Source: Gamarada debralockiae (taxonomy: Eukaryota; Ascomycota; Leotiomycetes; Helotiales; Hyphodiscaceae). Taken from it: 64,000 nucleotides of DNA. The stretch covers positions 1 to 64,000 of the forward strand of contig NXFV01001656.1 of the NCBI GenBank assembly GCA_002803225.1, written 5' to 3'. The notes beneath the pieces were generated by a model, which ran no database searches, was not told the origin of the DNA, and saw only the letters and a program-made list of their open reading frames with translations. The translations under genes and the position numbers were made by a program. Shown in pieces: positions 1 through 11,789 of this stretch (within the stretch, counting starts at the first letter, position 1; each line of letters opens with the position of its first letter).

Positions 1-796
1 CAGGACGTTCAAGAGATGCGGCGCGTCACTACCAACTGCGGGAGAGTACACAGTCAAGAGGAATGGCTTAGATGAGATGCGCCTACGAAATGGTCTCAAA
101 TTAGCAACTGCTCAAACCATGGAGACTTTAGTGTGATGATGCGGTTGGTGTGTCGCAAATGGGCAGCTCTGGAAGGGATGGCAACGAAGGGGGAAGGAAG
201 TGGTGCCAAATCGGAAACAGCGTCGACTATAAGCCCCCCCCCCCCAAAAAAAAGATCAAGTTCACATCGCGCACCGCATCAAATTTTGAGGATGCTCTTG
301 CACGACTCCCCATGCTGTACCTCACTTCAATACTCTTGTGAAGATCTTGACCAGTTCCTGTGGACACTCTTGTAAACTCACAGCATTAATGATGTCTGCT
401 ACTACGGAGTACTGGGGAAAGGAGCTCCCAATGATGCGAAAACCATTTGATTCATCATATAAGCCGATACTGTCATTGGAAGGACGTTGGCGATTTCAAG
501 GAGCAAGTAGGCTCGTTCAGTCCCAGAGAACCTAGCGAAGAACTTTCGAAATTTACTCATAAGGCTTTAAATCCAATACTATACACTCAAATTACACTCA
601 GTCACGCTTATTTAGTGGCTGTTCTAATTATCGTTGTCCACCTTGCTTTCATCGTCATACCTCCGTGACTCTCTTCCAGCTCAACTGGGGCGCTGTATGG
701 TGGGACTGTCAGACTCTCCGTTCAGGGGTGCAGTTGAGAAGGTGAACTGTCGGAACTTCGGAGATTGCCACAGGAGTTAATGGCGGATCCCCCATG

Positions 797-1156
797 TCAA
801 AGGTGTCTGGAATACCAGAGAAGCTGAACTTCGGATCGAAGCCCTTTCTCGTGGTTTAAACCCCAGTTCTTGGAACCGTGGTCGAAGTCCCAGTCTTTGC
901 CATGATCAGAACTCCTGTCCTTACCGTGGTTAGAGTCCCAATCAACAGAGCCGTGACCAGATCCGTAGTCTGAGTCGATCTCCACCAAAGCCCCCAGGGT
1001 CCGTGATTGGGGGTCGTTGTCGCAGTCGGACGAACCGTGGCCGTAGTCTGGGTCGGTTCATGCAGAGATCCCATTGGGAGGGGCGCCGACTTGAGGAGCA
1101 GCAGATGCTCTCAAGGTCAAAGCCAAGGCGGCGGATGAAATGGTGGACAAACGCAT
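797..1156 (-). pseudogene. Possible relic of a small secreted Asp/Gly/His-rich protein
   Basis: The minus strand opens at 1156 with a short, signal-peptide-like N-terminus: Met, Arg, Leu, then an Ala/Leu-rich core ending near Ala-Ala-Pro. A TGA ends this frame after 32 codons (1058-1060). The same frame then stays open to 797 and encodes imperfect repeats built on Asp-x-Asp-His-Gly and Lys-Asp-Trp. The DNA of this stretch is an imperfect tandem repeat with recurring GAC..CACGG units. I could not find an intron that removes the stop. It may be a broken gene, a missed intron or chance. No family is recognised and no function is proposed. Confidence 0.3.
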
Positions 1157-1732
1157 GTTAATGGTTGGAAGAGCTGGTGCTTGAAAAAGGCATGAAGCGA
1201 GTGTAATTCTAAAATTAAGAGGAAGAAGCGACTGGAGGCTGTTGGTCTGGAAATTGTTGCTGTTGAGCTGAGGATGAATTAAGAGCCGAAGAACCACAGG
1301 GTACTGTTGGTGCGCACAATCTTGTTGGCTCGTTTTGACCATTCATTATTGCAAGGTTTTTTAAGGCGTTCACTACTTGTAAATCTACCTTATCCCCTAA
1401 ATCCCTGCATGGCAAGGGTAGTACCGAAAGTAAGGGCCATAATGGAACTCTAACTCTTCATGTGGAGTGGTGGAATGAATGTATGAGGCTCCTTGTCCTT
1501 GCTGCTAATCCCGTTCTAGCGAAAGTTTGAGTGTATTTAACGTTAGCCATGGACTCGTATTCAACGTCTTTATTTCCCGAACCACTATGCGCTTCGTAAA
1601 TTAGGACTGGGAGTCACTGTTGAATCTTTCAATTGCTGGCAAAAAACAGCAAATTGGGGTATTAATGGACCAGGTCTCCATCTTACAATTGAGTTGGGTA
1701 TATACATCAATAGTCTCTTGTTTCCATGACCT

Positions 1733-4700
1733 TTAGTATTCACTAAGAAGAACTGCCTTCAAGGTCGCCATTTCCTTTTCCCAGGCCTGAATCTTGGCTT
1801 GACTTGCTGCCAACTTTCCCAGCAAATATTGAACTCTCGGTCCGACTTCTCTCGGCTGCTTTGGCAAACTTCCAAGCATGTTCAGTTCAGTCTCGTACTT
1901 GTCGATACTTTTCGTTTCGATCTTTGTTAACTCTGTGAGAATCGCTAGGTCGAGCCTGCACTTCAAGACGCGGTCTTCAGTCAACAGCTTGAATGCCGCT
2001 TGATAGACCGGCTTTGCGGCCTTAATAATTTGCGGTCGGCCCTTGTATGTCTTGATGGAAATGAGCTCAGCAGCAGACAAACTTTCGAGTGCGGTTTCGG
2101 CATTGGAGGCGGATGGTGTGAGGGAGGACGCGAAAGTATTCGAGAGAAGAACCTCGTTGTATCGAAGGGTGTCGTTATCAGCAAGGGATTTGATCAAATA
2201 CCACGCTTGTTCAGTGGAATATTTTGCATCCCCTTTCCCAGCCGTAAGCAAGAACATCTTCAATATCTCGGATGCGCTGTAAAAATAGAGAATTAGCAGT
2301 TATTACTCTAGTTGTGTTAAATTCAGGGCATTTTCCAAGACAATGGTCCAGGGCAATTGCGTCTTCCACTTGAAAGATCAAAAAACTGGGTTCGACTTGA
2401 GATCAAACCATCAGGGCGGCAATCGCTCACTTCACCTGAACGATTGAAATTCTTCCGGGACAAGGATTCACGGCTTGCTCACCTCTGGTCAATTATCTCA
2501 GTCACGGCCCGGTTAGGAGTCTGGCCCGCCTTTAATCTTCTTGCAAAGAACTCTAGGTCAGTCAGACGACCTCCAAGCACCTCAATACACGCGTCGAGCT
2601 CATCTAAATCGTTGCGGCGTTGGCTTGGGGTAAGCTTCTCAGTGTTGCCGGACGTAGAAGGTACATTGTCTGAATCTAGATGAGTGATTACAAACTTCTT
2701 TGCAACCTCCGGTGAAACTAGAAGCATTAAAGGGTCAGCGTTGCTTTGTGAATAAAAATATGGATGTGAGACAGAAATTCTGAGTGACGAGACTCTTCTC
2801 GGCCTTGAGGCCTGACTGAACATCCGAAAGCATGTTATACAGAAAACCGATCGGAAGAGGAAGAAAAACTAAAGGGATACATACTATCGCCTAATGAAAT
2901 CTGTCTGAAGACCCTATCGGGTAACGCCTTGCTCAAGCTCTTTGAATAGGAGATATCGTTGGTGAGGAATATCACGTGGGCAATATTTGATGTAGTTAGG
3001 CTCGCAGCCCATTCGGACATCTTGTCGTACTGTGAAGTTTTTGGAGTCAGTAATCGGTCAAAATTGTTCAAGGACTGAAGCCAATCGGGTTTCGTGGCTT
3101 TCGAAGGCGATAATCCAGCCAGAATAAGAAAGGACTGCTCTGAAAATTGCTTACTACAATGCTGCTCTCCTCGTTCTTATGCAAAAAGTTATCGATGACG
3201 ACAACAGGACGGCATTCAGGGTGGGCCTCAAGCCAGTCGTCATCTGCAAGATTTGCATCGGGGTCCTCCTTTTTACGACCTTGAAGTGCTATCTGCTTAA
3301 GAGCCGTGGAAGTATTCTGCCATATCTTGGCGAGTTGCGCATCAAGTGTTTCTGAGAACCCGGACTTCACCCCGATGGTTCCTTGAGCAGCCAAGTCGAT
3401 GAGACTGGATATGCTGTTCATCCAGCTGAATACGGGTCTGTATCCCACAGCGGCAGCGGCAGCAGACTATTGACATATTAGCATGATCAATGCGACAATG
3501 AGAAGTGCACAAGGCATCCGGAGCATAATGGACGATGTATTAATTGTTCAACTCGCTTCAGGGATTAAGGCAGGACAGTTTGAGGAGGGATTCGCCATCA
3601 TCCGCCGATCGCTGAGAAAGGTCGAGCGATTGTCTGTTCCGATCCTCACGGTAGAACAGGTCAAATATAACAGCAAGTCTTTGACATGGAAAGCGGCTCA
3701 TAAAGCCATAGCAATAAAAAGAAAGGCACTCACAATGGTTGCACTATCGCCACGTGCTTCCTGTATGGGTTTACAGTCAATTAGCAGGATGTTCGGTCGC
3801 CCTTTCAGTGCTTGATCTAATATGAGCTCTTTTTTGCCCGATCCGCGTGGTCCTTGCACAATGATGAAGGTATCTGCAGTCTCCATTAACCAGGTATGGA
3901 GTTGATCGATCGTTGATTTTCTGTCATCCCAAATGGCATTGAGTGAGACTTCCTCCTTTCGCTTCGGACGGAAAGTCAGAAACTCAGTTGCTTGGCTCCT
4001 GAACCACTTGTAGATTCTATTATCCTTCAAACTGAAGGAGTGATCGACATGAGCTTTGATGAAGAAGGTCCGGATAGGATCTGTTGATGAAACGATTAAC
4101 GATCTTCAGGCCCATTGCTAGAAATAAGTATCAATCGCTCAAATCATTCCAATGATTGAAGAGAAGGGCGTTTGGGAGGCCATCTCCATTCACCCTCCAG
4201 TTGGCTTCGACCTTTCAAAAGAAACAAGCCCTCGGATTTTAATCACTCCAACGGTTTGACCAACTGAAGTATGAGTTGTTCAAGAGGATTGAGTGATTAG
4301 GATCGTATATGCCTTTTTAACAGTGGGTAAAGAATAAGGAAACAGCTGTACGTACCAAAAACTGCCGCAGCAATGACAGCTACCGCTGCGGCCACTGCCG
4401 GAATAACGACTCTTGGATGATTTACAATCCAGTCGCGGATCCAGTGCGACTTCATTTTGGCTTCAAACGAAAGTCGAAGCTCTGTGCCAGCTTTTCCACC
4501 ACCAGCCTCTTCCAGAACTTTCAACCCATGCATGCAGTTCCTAGCCATAATCGCACTGCAAAATCTCAGAGTAAGCATATGCTTGAATCAGGGAAGTGCA
4601 GAGCTAGAGAGCTTTCGGGGTTTCAGAGACAGTATTCTACTCAAAAGACACTCGTTTCAGAGTAGAATTCAGGAGTACAACTCGCGAATTAACACAGAAT

Positions 4701-6058
4701 ATGGAACGAATGACTCAGAGCGTTTGCTTACTCTCTCATACGAGCAAAGTCCAGATATGCGAATTTGGGGAGGATTTTCGAGTCGGATGGCTGTGAGGAT
4801 ATCTCTGCAATCTTGCCATATTTTCGGAATAGGCTGTACAACGTCTCTTGGGAGAGCTCTGCAGCTTCACCACCTGGAACTGGTGGCACGAATTCGACCT
4901 TAATCCGGCGGCTTGGAAATCGGTATAAGTCTTCGAGCCAGGGTCTGCCGACTACCAGGTTTATTCGTACCCGTCGCCACGGCGAGAACCATGGCTTTAT
5001 AGGGTTTTCTTTGAGATACCCCGCTATCAAACCCTCGATTTCTTTGGCTGTTACTCCATCTGGATGAGAGAACTTGACAAAAGCGCCCCTGGGAACAGTT
5101 AGCTGAGTCCTATGAGCGCACGGAGAAAGTAGGACAAAGGATATCAATGGTTCAATCCTTTTCAGTGGATAAAAAAGTACAATTTTGGTTGCATTTTCAA
5201 TCTTCGGACGTGTCCCATTTCAATTACCCGATCAGAATGGGCAATTCATGATGATATCCCATCAGAGCGCCATTGCAATATATCCAACCACTGAACTGAA
5301 CTGAACGATTGATATCTTCTATCCCAGTATTTGTATGGCATGTACCCACCCGTCTTTGAGTCTCGGTAGAATCTCAGTAACCTTCACAGGAACGCTCGCA
5401 GGAATCGCTCGTTTTAACAGTGACATAGGCTCGTAGGAAGCTAATGCCTTGTGATTGAACTTCCATAGGAGGTCTGATAGGCTTCGTTCGGTGTGCCATA
5501 TTGGTAATCGAAGGACCCAGTTGAGTTTGAGAGGAAAGAGATCTATGGACTGGTCAGCCAGACTGCACTGTGTCCCATCCGGGAAAATACAGAAACAATC
5601 GTTCAAAGACAATCAACGACTTGGATCATTGGAGGAGGGCATTGATCGTTGTAGAGATTCTCTTAGGCCAAGCAAGTCCTCCAAAATAGGTGAGCGACCA
5701 GGCTATAAGATATTTCTCTTAAAGTCCCCCCAGCCAGCCTCAGTTGTTCATAGTCCCTGAGCAATTTGACTTCTCATATTCCAACGAGCCTGGGAACCTT
5801 AGGAGACGTACTATCAAAGAATAATATGCCCTCATTCGCGGCGGCAGATATATGGCCTGTTTTGTCCTCCCCCGTTTCGGTACTCTCTTTACGGACTCCC
5901 CTCCACCGTCCTAACCTGGTGTCATTGTTCCGTAGCTCTCCTAGCCCTACCCTCGCACTGCCATTATAGAGCTTGCGTGTCTGCTGCGCTCTCGTTCGAG
6001 GGGCTCTCAGGCCCGGTAGACTCGTCGGGTTGAAGAAGACGCGCCTGACGGGCTGCAT
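1733..6058 (-). CDS. YME2: Mitochondrial escape protein 2 (Yme2), inner-membrane RNA-binding protein
   Basis: Exons on the minus strand: 6058-5812, 5542-5350, 5088-4732, 4555-4356, 4080-3734, 3466-3155, 3029-2885, 2717-2483, 2276-1733, giving 859 residues, the usual size of fungal Yme2. All introns start GT and end AG, and conserved blocks are continuous across the joins (FFDN/LFPLKLNW, LKDGG/AFVKF, ISLGD/ISPEVAKKF). An N-terminal presequence-like stretch is rich in Arg and Ser. An RRM-type domain lies around residues 140-265. A single hydrophobic segment at about 315-332 (Ala/Val-rich) is followed by a large P-loop domain with the Walker A motif GPRGSGKK at 409-416. In yeast, Yme2 sits in the inner membrane and affects mitochondrial nucleoid structure and escape of mtDNA; that role is taken from the family. 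It shares a promoter with EMI1. Several introns exceed 200 bases, longer than elsewhere in the window. Confidence 0.93.
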
Positions 6059-6376
6059 TGTGTTGCTAGGGAAATGGTGCTACTCAATGCCGTATTCAAG
6101 TCGTTCAGCTCATCTCAGAGATTGAAAATCGACATCGGCTTCGAGATATATTCTGTAGGTTCGGGTATGTAGCTTCAATCGCTCACTCTCGATGAACGAC
6201 CAAGCTCCCTTTCGCACAAGGCACGTAGTTAAATGAGGTCATAAGGCTGAAATTCAGTCTGGTCACGTGCATTAAACCCCTGCCCAAAATTCCCATCCAG
6301 TTCCACAGCTCTGGATCCTTTGCGCAACGTCTTCAGCCTCGCTCTTCCGTATCACAAAGTACCGTCAACCTTCGCA
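6059..6376. promoter_or_regulatory. Divergent promoter between YME2 and EMI1
   Basis: This 318-base gap separates the start codons of two genes read in opposite directions, so it must carry both promoters. It contains TCACGTG (CACGTG at 6264-6269), the core bound by bHLH factors such as Cbf1, about 110 bases upstream of EMI1. No TATA box is obvious. The factor assignment is inference. Confidence 0.6.
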
Positions 6377-7069
6377 ATGGGTTGGCTCTGGTCCTCCACC
6401 TCCTCAGCGGAGACCGAGAAAAATGCCTCTTCCCCTCCCAATTCGATCCCACAGGCCTCAGCCTCTTCTCTACCAGCATCGCAATCCGCCTCTGCTCCAT
6501 TAACGCGCGACGAAATTGCCGAAAAAGAGCTCCAATCCTTCCTCCAAGAACTCGAAGCAGACACCAAACCAAGCAGCACCAAATACAGTCGCATCCCCAA
6601 ACGACCACCTCCACCCACCTCTCCCACCTCCTCCTCCAACCTCCCCCTCTCCGAGCAACTCCTCCCCAAAACCATGAGTTGCCGCGACGCCTTCGACAGC
6701 GCCTTCTACTGCAATTCTCTCGGTGGACAATTCAACAATCTCTACCGGTACGGCACCCTGCGCGCCTGTTCGGAAAACTGGAACGATTTCTGGTTTTGTA
6801 TGCGAACGCGGGGGTATGGGAAGAAAGAGAAAGAGGAAGCGATAATGGCGCGGTATAGAGAGAAGGAGAGGGTGAGGTATCAGAGGTGGGGGGGAGAGGA
6901 GGGCATGCAGAAGAGTAGTGAGGATGTGTGGAGGAGTAGGGAGAGGAAGATGGAGTGGGGGAAGGCCTTTTGTGAGCCGTATCCGGAGTTTGATGGGGAT
7001 GATGAGGAGTGGAATAGGATACAGCGGGACAGGAGGAGGGGAGGTGCTGATGAGACGATAGGGAGTTGA
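6377..7069 (+). CDS. EMI1: Emi1-like twin CX9C mitochondrial protein (DUF3128)
   Basis: A single exon of 230 residues. The first 90 residues are low-complexity (Ser/Ala/Pro-rich). The conserved core has two CX9C motifs, Cys102-Cys112 and Cys131-Cys141, the pattern of coiled-coil-helix proteins oxidised by Mia40 in the mitochondrial intermembrane space. A charged Lys/Glu/Arg-rich tail follows. In yeast, Emi1 is linked to respiration and to early meiotic gene induction; this is family knowledge. The Met at 6377 was chosen because the conserved MGWLW start lies there and CGCAATGG is a good context; an in-frame extension to 6320 has no ATG needed for the fold. Long G/A-rich codon runs in the 3' half are unusual for the window. 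Confidence 0.85.
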   Translation: MGWLWSSTSSAETEKNASSPPNSIPQASASSLPASQSASAPLTRDEIAEKELQSFLQELEADTKPSSTKYSRIPKRPPPPTSPTSSSNLPLSEQLLPKTMSCRDAFDSAFYCNSLGGQFNNLYRYGTLRACSENWNDFWFCMRTRGYGKKEKEEAIMARYREKERVRYQRWGGEEGMQKSSEDVWRSRERKMEWGKAFCEPYPEFDGDDEEWNRIQRDRRRGGADETIGS

Positions 7070-7461
7070 TAGGTGAATAGTGTGTATGATATGGGTGATG
7101 ACGAGTTACGTTGGATATTACGGCGCTTAGGTATAGTTGATATTCAGAATGAAGAAGTGTGTGGAAGAGTGGGTTGTAAGACTTCCATTCAATAGAATCT
7201 CATCTCTTGTGGAGCATGCAATTATTCCACAGATGAGGTTAAATGCAACAAGAAAATCAACGCCATGACCTCCTTATTTGTGGTATAGACCAACGCCTTT
7301 CCGAGCCCTCCACAGTGCAAGAACCCTTCCATCCATTCCGTAAACACCTTGCTGAATCTTCAAATCGCAAAAGTACCACCAGGTGCAAAAGAACGCCAAT
7401 CCAACCAAAATCCCACCCTTCCCTTCATAACCCAGCTTTCTGCCAACGCCATATTTGTAGT

Positions 7462-10397
7462 TTACATGCCATTCGGTCTCTGCATGCCCATTCCATTCAT
7501 CCCATTCGGATTCATGCCTCCCTGCTGAGCAGCCATCATCTGCTGATGCTGTTGCATCTGTCTCCTAGCTCTAAAAGTGCTATGAACTTGCTGCGTAGCT
7601 TGCTGCTGACACTGCGCTCTCAGATTCCGCATAGCTTCCTCGGGGACACCATTAGGATACTGAGCTTGGAGGTTAGGGAAATTCTGCTGGTACAGGTTTT
7701 GCGCCGCGTTCTGAATCGACTTCGTGAGCATCGCGTTCTGTTGAGCTTGTGCTACAGCCTGGGCATTCATCTGAGGTTGATGCTGATTCTGGGCATGTGC
7801 TTGCGCCTGAGCTTGGGCTTGGGCTTGGGCTTGAGCCTGCATCTGTTGCATCTGCTGCATTTGCATAGCTTGTTGCATTTGCTGCATGTTCATCCCCTGA
7901 GCATTGAAGTTCATGTTTTGAGGCATCTGTCCTGTCCGTTGAGCCATAGCTGCCATCTGTGCTTGGTAGGTCTGCGCCAGCTGAGGTATCGCATTTCCTC
8001 CTCCTTGTGCGGCTTGGGCCTGATGAGCCCGCATAAGTTGGGCCTGAAGCATCTGTTGCTGTTGATTCATCGGCTGGCCGCTATTCATCTGAAGGCCTTG
8101 CGCAAGGGCGGCCTCTCGTTGTCGCTGCATACGTTGTGCCATTATCGCCTGCTGCTGCTGAAGTTGGAGAGCCTGTTGTTGAGCAGGGTTGAGATTCATC
8201 GGCTGGCCGTTGTTCATCATTTGCTGCGGCATATGAGGTGCCTGAGCCATTGGCCCTTGCAGTGGGCTAGCTTGGCTCATTCTGGGGGTTTGGCTCATCC
8301 CTCTGTTGAGCGGTGTTGACTGGACATTTGGTGTAGCGCTCGGCATGCGGGGAGTGCCAGCATGACTCTGCTGACTCCGCTGTGCAGTCATTCCGTGGGA
8401 GGCGGGACCACCTATCTGTGGATTAACGACGGATCCAGGGCGTGGAGGGCTCCCACCCATACTTGAAGTTGAATGCTGCATGGGGATATTTCCCATATTA
8501 TTCACCGTGGGCGAAGAATGGCTCTGGGGCGTACCATTTCGAACAATTGGTGAAGAGATCTGGGCCTGAGAAACCTGTTGCTGATGGAAGCGTTGAGGTT
8601 GACTTTGTATTCCGTTTGCCATGATACCGTTGGGTTGGGGATGAGCATGTTGTCCTTGAACCTGAGGTGGAACCACTTGCATCCCCTGCTGAGGTTGTTG
8701 CGCAGCTTGGGCCATCGCACGTCGTTGAGCTTCTTGCTGTTGGCTAAGCTGTCGTTGGGCAGCTGCCTGTTGCAATTGCACGTTACGCATCCTCTCTTGT
8801 TCGAGTTTCTTCTCCGACTCCTGTCGGAGCCTTTCCCTCTCCCGATCTTGCAAGTTCTTTCTCTCGGCTTCCTGCTGCCTAGCCTTCTCACTCTTCTTGT
8901 TGTCCTCGTGTTGATTTCTGATATTCTCAAGAACCTTGAATCTTTCAAACCGAGGCTCAAACGAGGCTCCACCAGCTTGACCATCACTATCTCCTGCGTT
9001 GGCTCCTCCTTGGGCACCAGCCGCATTCTTTTCGTCGAAGATAAGCATGTATCTTTCTTGTGCGGCTGCAAACTCCTCGTCTGCTGCCATCTCTGCCACT
9101 GTTCTCTTCCGCGTCTTTGGTGAAGGTGGTTTCTCTGCGTGCATTGGATGGGCAAGAGACTCGAGGAGTGCAGCAGCTTCCGCCACATTATTGACTGGTT
9201 CGAGTACCAGTGGAGCAGTAGTAGCTAATAATATTTGTGATGCTGCCGCATGGATATTGTTACTGTCGAGCTCCAATCTGGATTTCTTCACCTTTTTTGC
9301 AGGCGGAGCCATGCTTGTCTGCGGTGTTTGTGGAACAGCTGTACTGGGCGTCGGCGGAACCGTTGCAGATAATGGACCACCTAGATCATGACGTGGATCT
9401 GATAAATTGGCAGATCTAGAACTTGCCGCTTTGATCATGAGATCGGCATGGTCGCTGATCGGGGTTGGGTGAAGCACAATCGTAGAGATTTTTGGTTTCT
9501 TCAGCTGAACTACGGATTTGCCTCGTTGCCCATCGGCCGGGAATGCTGGAGCAGGCATATTCTCCTTGTCTTTTTGCTCGGAGCTCTTCGGTTTGCTAGC
9601 ATCTTCTGCATCTCCTTCTGGGGAGGCCTTTCCTTTCCCAGGCAGGCTATTTTCGGTAGGATAGGGGACCCATGGAGACGGAGTGAGGCATGGGTTGTGG
9701 TTATGAACTGAGAATGGGATGGTCTTCGTCGTAGTGGAATTTGTTCGAATCGACTCCTGCGCTGGGGCGGTTGACTTGTGATCGACTACTTGGACAATCA
9801 TACAGCCCTCGTAGAACTCAACATTGTTTTGGGAGAAGAACTCCATTAGATCGTGGGGTACGGTGCGCATTCTTAGATGCTCGATAAATAGTCTCATCGG
9901 AGACTTATATGAAAAGCTGCCTTCTTGCTGATCGAATCGAAAGTGGGTTGGATGTAGGTGGACAATCAGAGACGGTGGATTGCCGCGATATCTCTTGAGA
10001 ATATATTCGTCGGTTTTGACTGAGTAGAATTAACATTTGTAGTCGGAATTAGTAAAGAGTAGTACTTACTATAAGGGGGAGGATCAGCTACTTGCTGCAC
10101 CGCGAGTTCCCCTGCAATGCTAGCAGACCTCAAACCAACGCTGCTATTTCTCTGCCCTCGACCAAGTAATTGCCCTGGCCCATCTCGTCTTGCTCTGTTG
10201 GCAGAGCGCGCCCCCGACGTGCTACTCCCAACTCCATTACTTGTAGCAGAATTCGGAGGATATTTTGCGCCGCCGCCAGGTAGTCTGCCGGCCGACATGG
10301 ACGGTGACGGGGAGGAGGTCGAGGAGTGTATGCCATTTGTGATTATCCCAGGAGGTCTTTTAACCTTGGAGGAGACCGACTGCGACAGAGGAGCCAT
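7462..10397 (-). CDS. SPT20: SAGA complex subunit Spt20
   Basis: Two exons (10397-10070 and 10019-7462) split by a 50-base intron give 961 residues. The spliced join restores the Spt20 block PPY-IKTDEYILKRYRGNPPS, followed by HLHPTHFRFDQQ, SPMRLFIEHLR and VPHDLMEFF, the hallmark of the family at about residues 105-180. The rest is low-complexity: a Lys/Glu/Arg-rich coiled-coil stretch around the middle, then a Gln/Met/Ala/Pro-rich C-terminal half with an Ala-Gln repeat (DNA near 7794-7841). Spt20 holds the SAGA histone acetyltransferase coactivator together and helps recruit TBP in the nucleus. Fungal Spt20 proteins commonly carry such Q-rich tails. The start at 10397 is the first ATG of the N-terminal exon. 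Confidence 0.92.
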
Positions 10398-11452
10398 AGT
10401 TCCCCAGAGCGCTGCACGCTACCTCCTACGTTATCGAATATCCTTTATTCTCATGTTCTGTCTGTCCGGCCGGTATCGGGTTTCGCGGCTGTTGTAAGCA
10501 GAAGGCTCGTGTTCGTGAGAGATGATAGCGGCGGGGTTGCTCGATGGTCTTTGATGGATGTCGTACTATCTATGATGCGATCCCTGGCTTTCGCGATGTC
10601 GTCGCGATTCTGAACGTCAGTAGAGTGAAAGTGGAGAGTTAATTAGGTAATCATGCACGTGATGCGGCCTCGAGTCACCCGAGGTGGTCGTCGAGAACTC
10701 TTCTCTTTGAGCCTCATCATGATTGCCAATGAACGATTCTGTATCTTTCCGGTACTTCTCTACAATCTGTGCGTTATGGCTTCTTCGGAATGTAAGATGC
10801 CAATCGTTCAAATACTATGAGCTGTTCAAACTTTGAGGGATGCGCCGCGAATCCTGCCTATGCACAAAATTCTCGAGTCTTCACTCTTTTGAGCGGGCTT
10901 CATTCTCAATCACTCGTGATAGTTGAATGATTGAGGCAAGAGATTCGCTCCCAAAACCTGCTCAAAATCGTCATACTTCGCATCTCTGGGTAATTTAGGA
11001 TTGGAGCGCATGTTCTTGATGGATTACCCCGGAATTCTATGCTGGATGCGGTTTCCGTTTTCTCCTGAATGCCTCCTCCAGCTGCCCGAGGCCGCGTTCT
11101 TCTTACTGCCTCAGTCTTACGGAACATCTTTAATCAGCCCCAAACACCCGTGGAGAGCAATTTACCGCGAACAGGAATGTTTTTCAAGGCAGTAAAACCC
11201 TGCTAGATCTCTCAGCCCTACTCATACCGCCTCGGCTTCGTCATCTCTCCCCTTTCTCCCCGCATTCTCAACTACCGAATCGTCATGTGGCTTTGCTTGC
11301 ATTTTCTTTCATATTTATCCTCAATTTTAGCCTGACATTTCGAGGTGCAAACAAGCTATCAGATCTGTTTTAGTCGACGGACAATTGCCTGGCGTTTTTA
11401 AAGTTGCATTGCCATCCATTGGAGGAATTTCGGGAATGGTGAAACGGCACCC

Positions 11453-11528
11453 CACCGAAGCCCCTTTAAGCCTGTAACGGGCCTTTAATTCCCCCCTTCC
11501 GAAATAGAGTTTAAGGGGCTCACCGAAG
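11453..11528. mobile_element. MITE-like 60-bp insertion with 8-bp target duplication
   Basis: A 60-base stretch (11461-11520) is flanked by a perfect 8-base direct repeat, CACCGAAG, at 11453-11460 and 11521-11528. Its ends are inverted copies: AGCCCCTTTAA at 11459-11469 and TTTAAGGGGCT at 11510-11520 (10 of 11 paired). An 8-bp target duplication with short terminal inverted repeats is the pattern of hAT-type elements. No second copy was seen in the window, so the call is tentative; a chance hairpin is possible. Confidence 0.4.
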
Positions 11529-11630
11529 ACGAATGATACTGGATCGTGGAATCATGTTGCGATCTTAACATCGTGAGCTATGTTTCTCTGGAAAGGTCGA
11601 TGCAATCTACATCAAATGACCTATTTCGAT

Positions 11631-11636
11631 GCGGGG
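11631..11636 (+). promoter_or_regulatory. Possible CreA carbon-repressor site
   Basis: GCGGGG fits the CreA consensus SYGGRG and lies about 155 bases before the glucanase start. CreA represses many plant-cell-wall hydrolase genes on glucose. A single six-base site is weak evidence. Confidence 0.25.
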
Positions 11637-11693
11637 TCCAAAGGGCCGTTCCTTCATATTGATATGGACCCACATCCTATATTTCTTCATAAG

Positions 11694-11701
11694 TATAAAA
11701 A
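11694..11701 (+). promoter_or_regulatory. TATA box of the GH12 gene
   Basis: TATAAAAA lies 89-96 bases upstream of the ATG at 11790, a normal distance for a strongly regulated secreted-enzyme gene, and is followed by a C/T-rich leader. Confidence 0.6.
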
Positions 11702-11789
11702 TGAGTCCAGGACATCAGATCTTTTTCATCTCGCATCATCTTCTTGACTTTCCCTTGACTCCCCACAAACTCTCTTCCCCACCGCCATC

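Larger units (their letters stand above)
10398..11789. other. Intergenic region between SPT20 and the GH12 gene
   Basis: About 1.4 kb with the divergent promoters of SPT20 and the glucanase. It holds a CACGTG at 10656-10661, a small MITE-like insertion (11453-11528), a CreA-type GCGGGG and a TATA box, the last three listed separately. No further coding signal is convincing. Confidence 0.6.

Noticed and set aside
7243..8319. 358-codon plus-strand ORF rich in Leu, His and Ser
   Set aside because: It is the antisense shadow of the Gln/Ala/Pro-rich part of SPT20.
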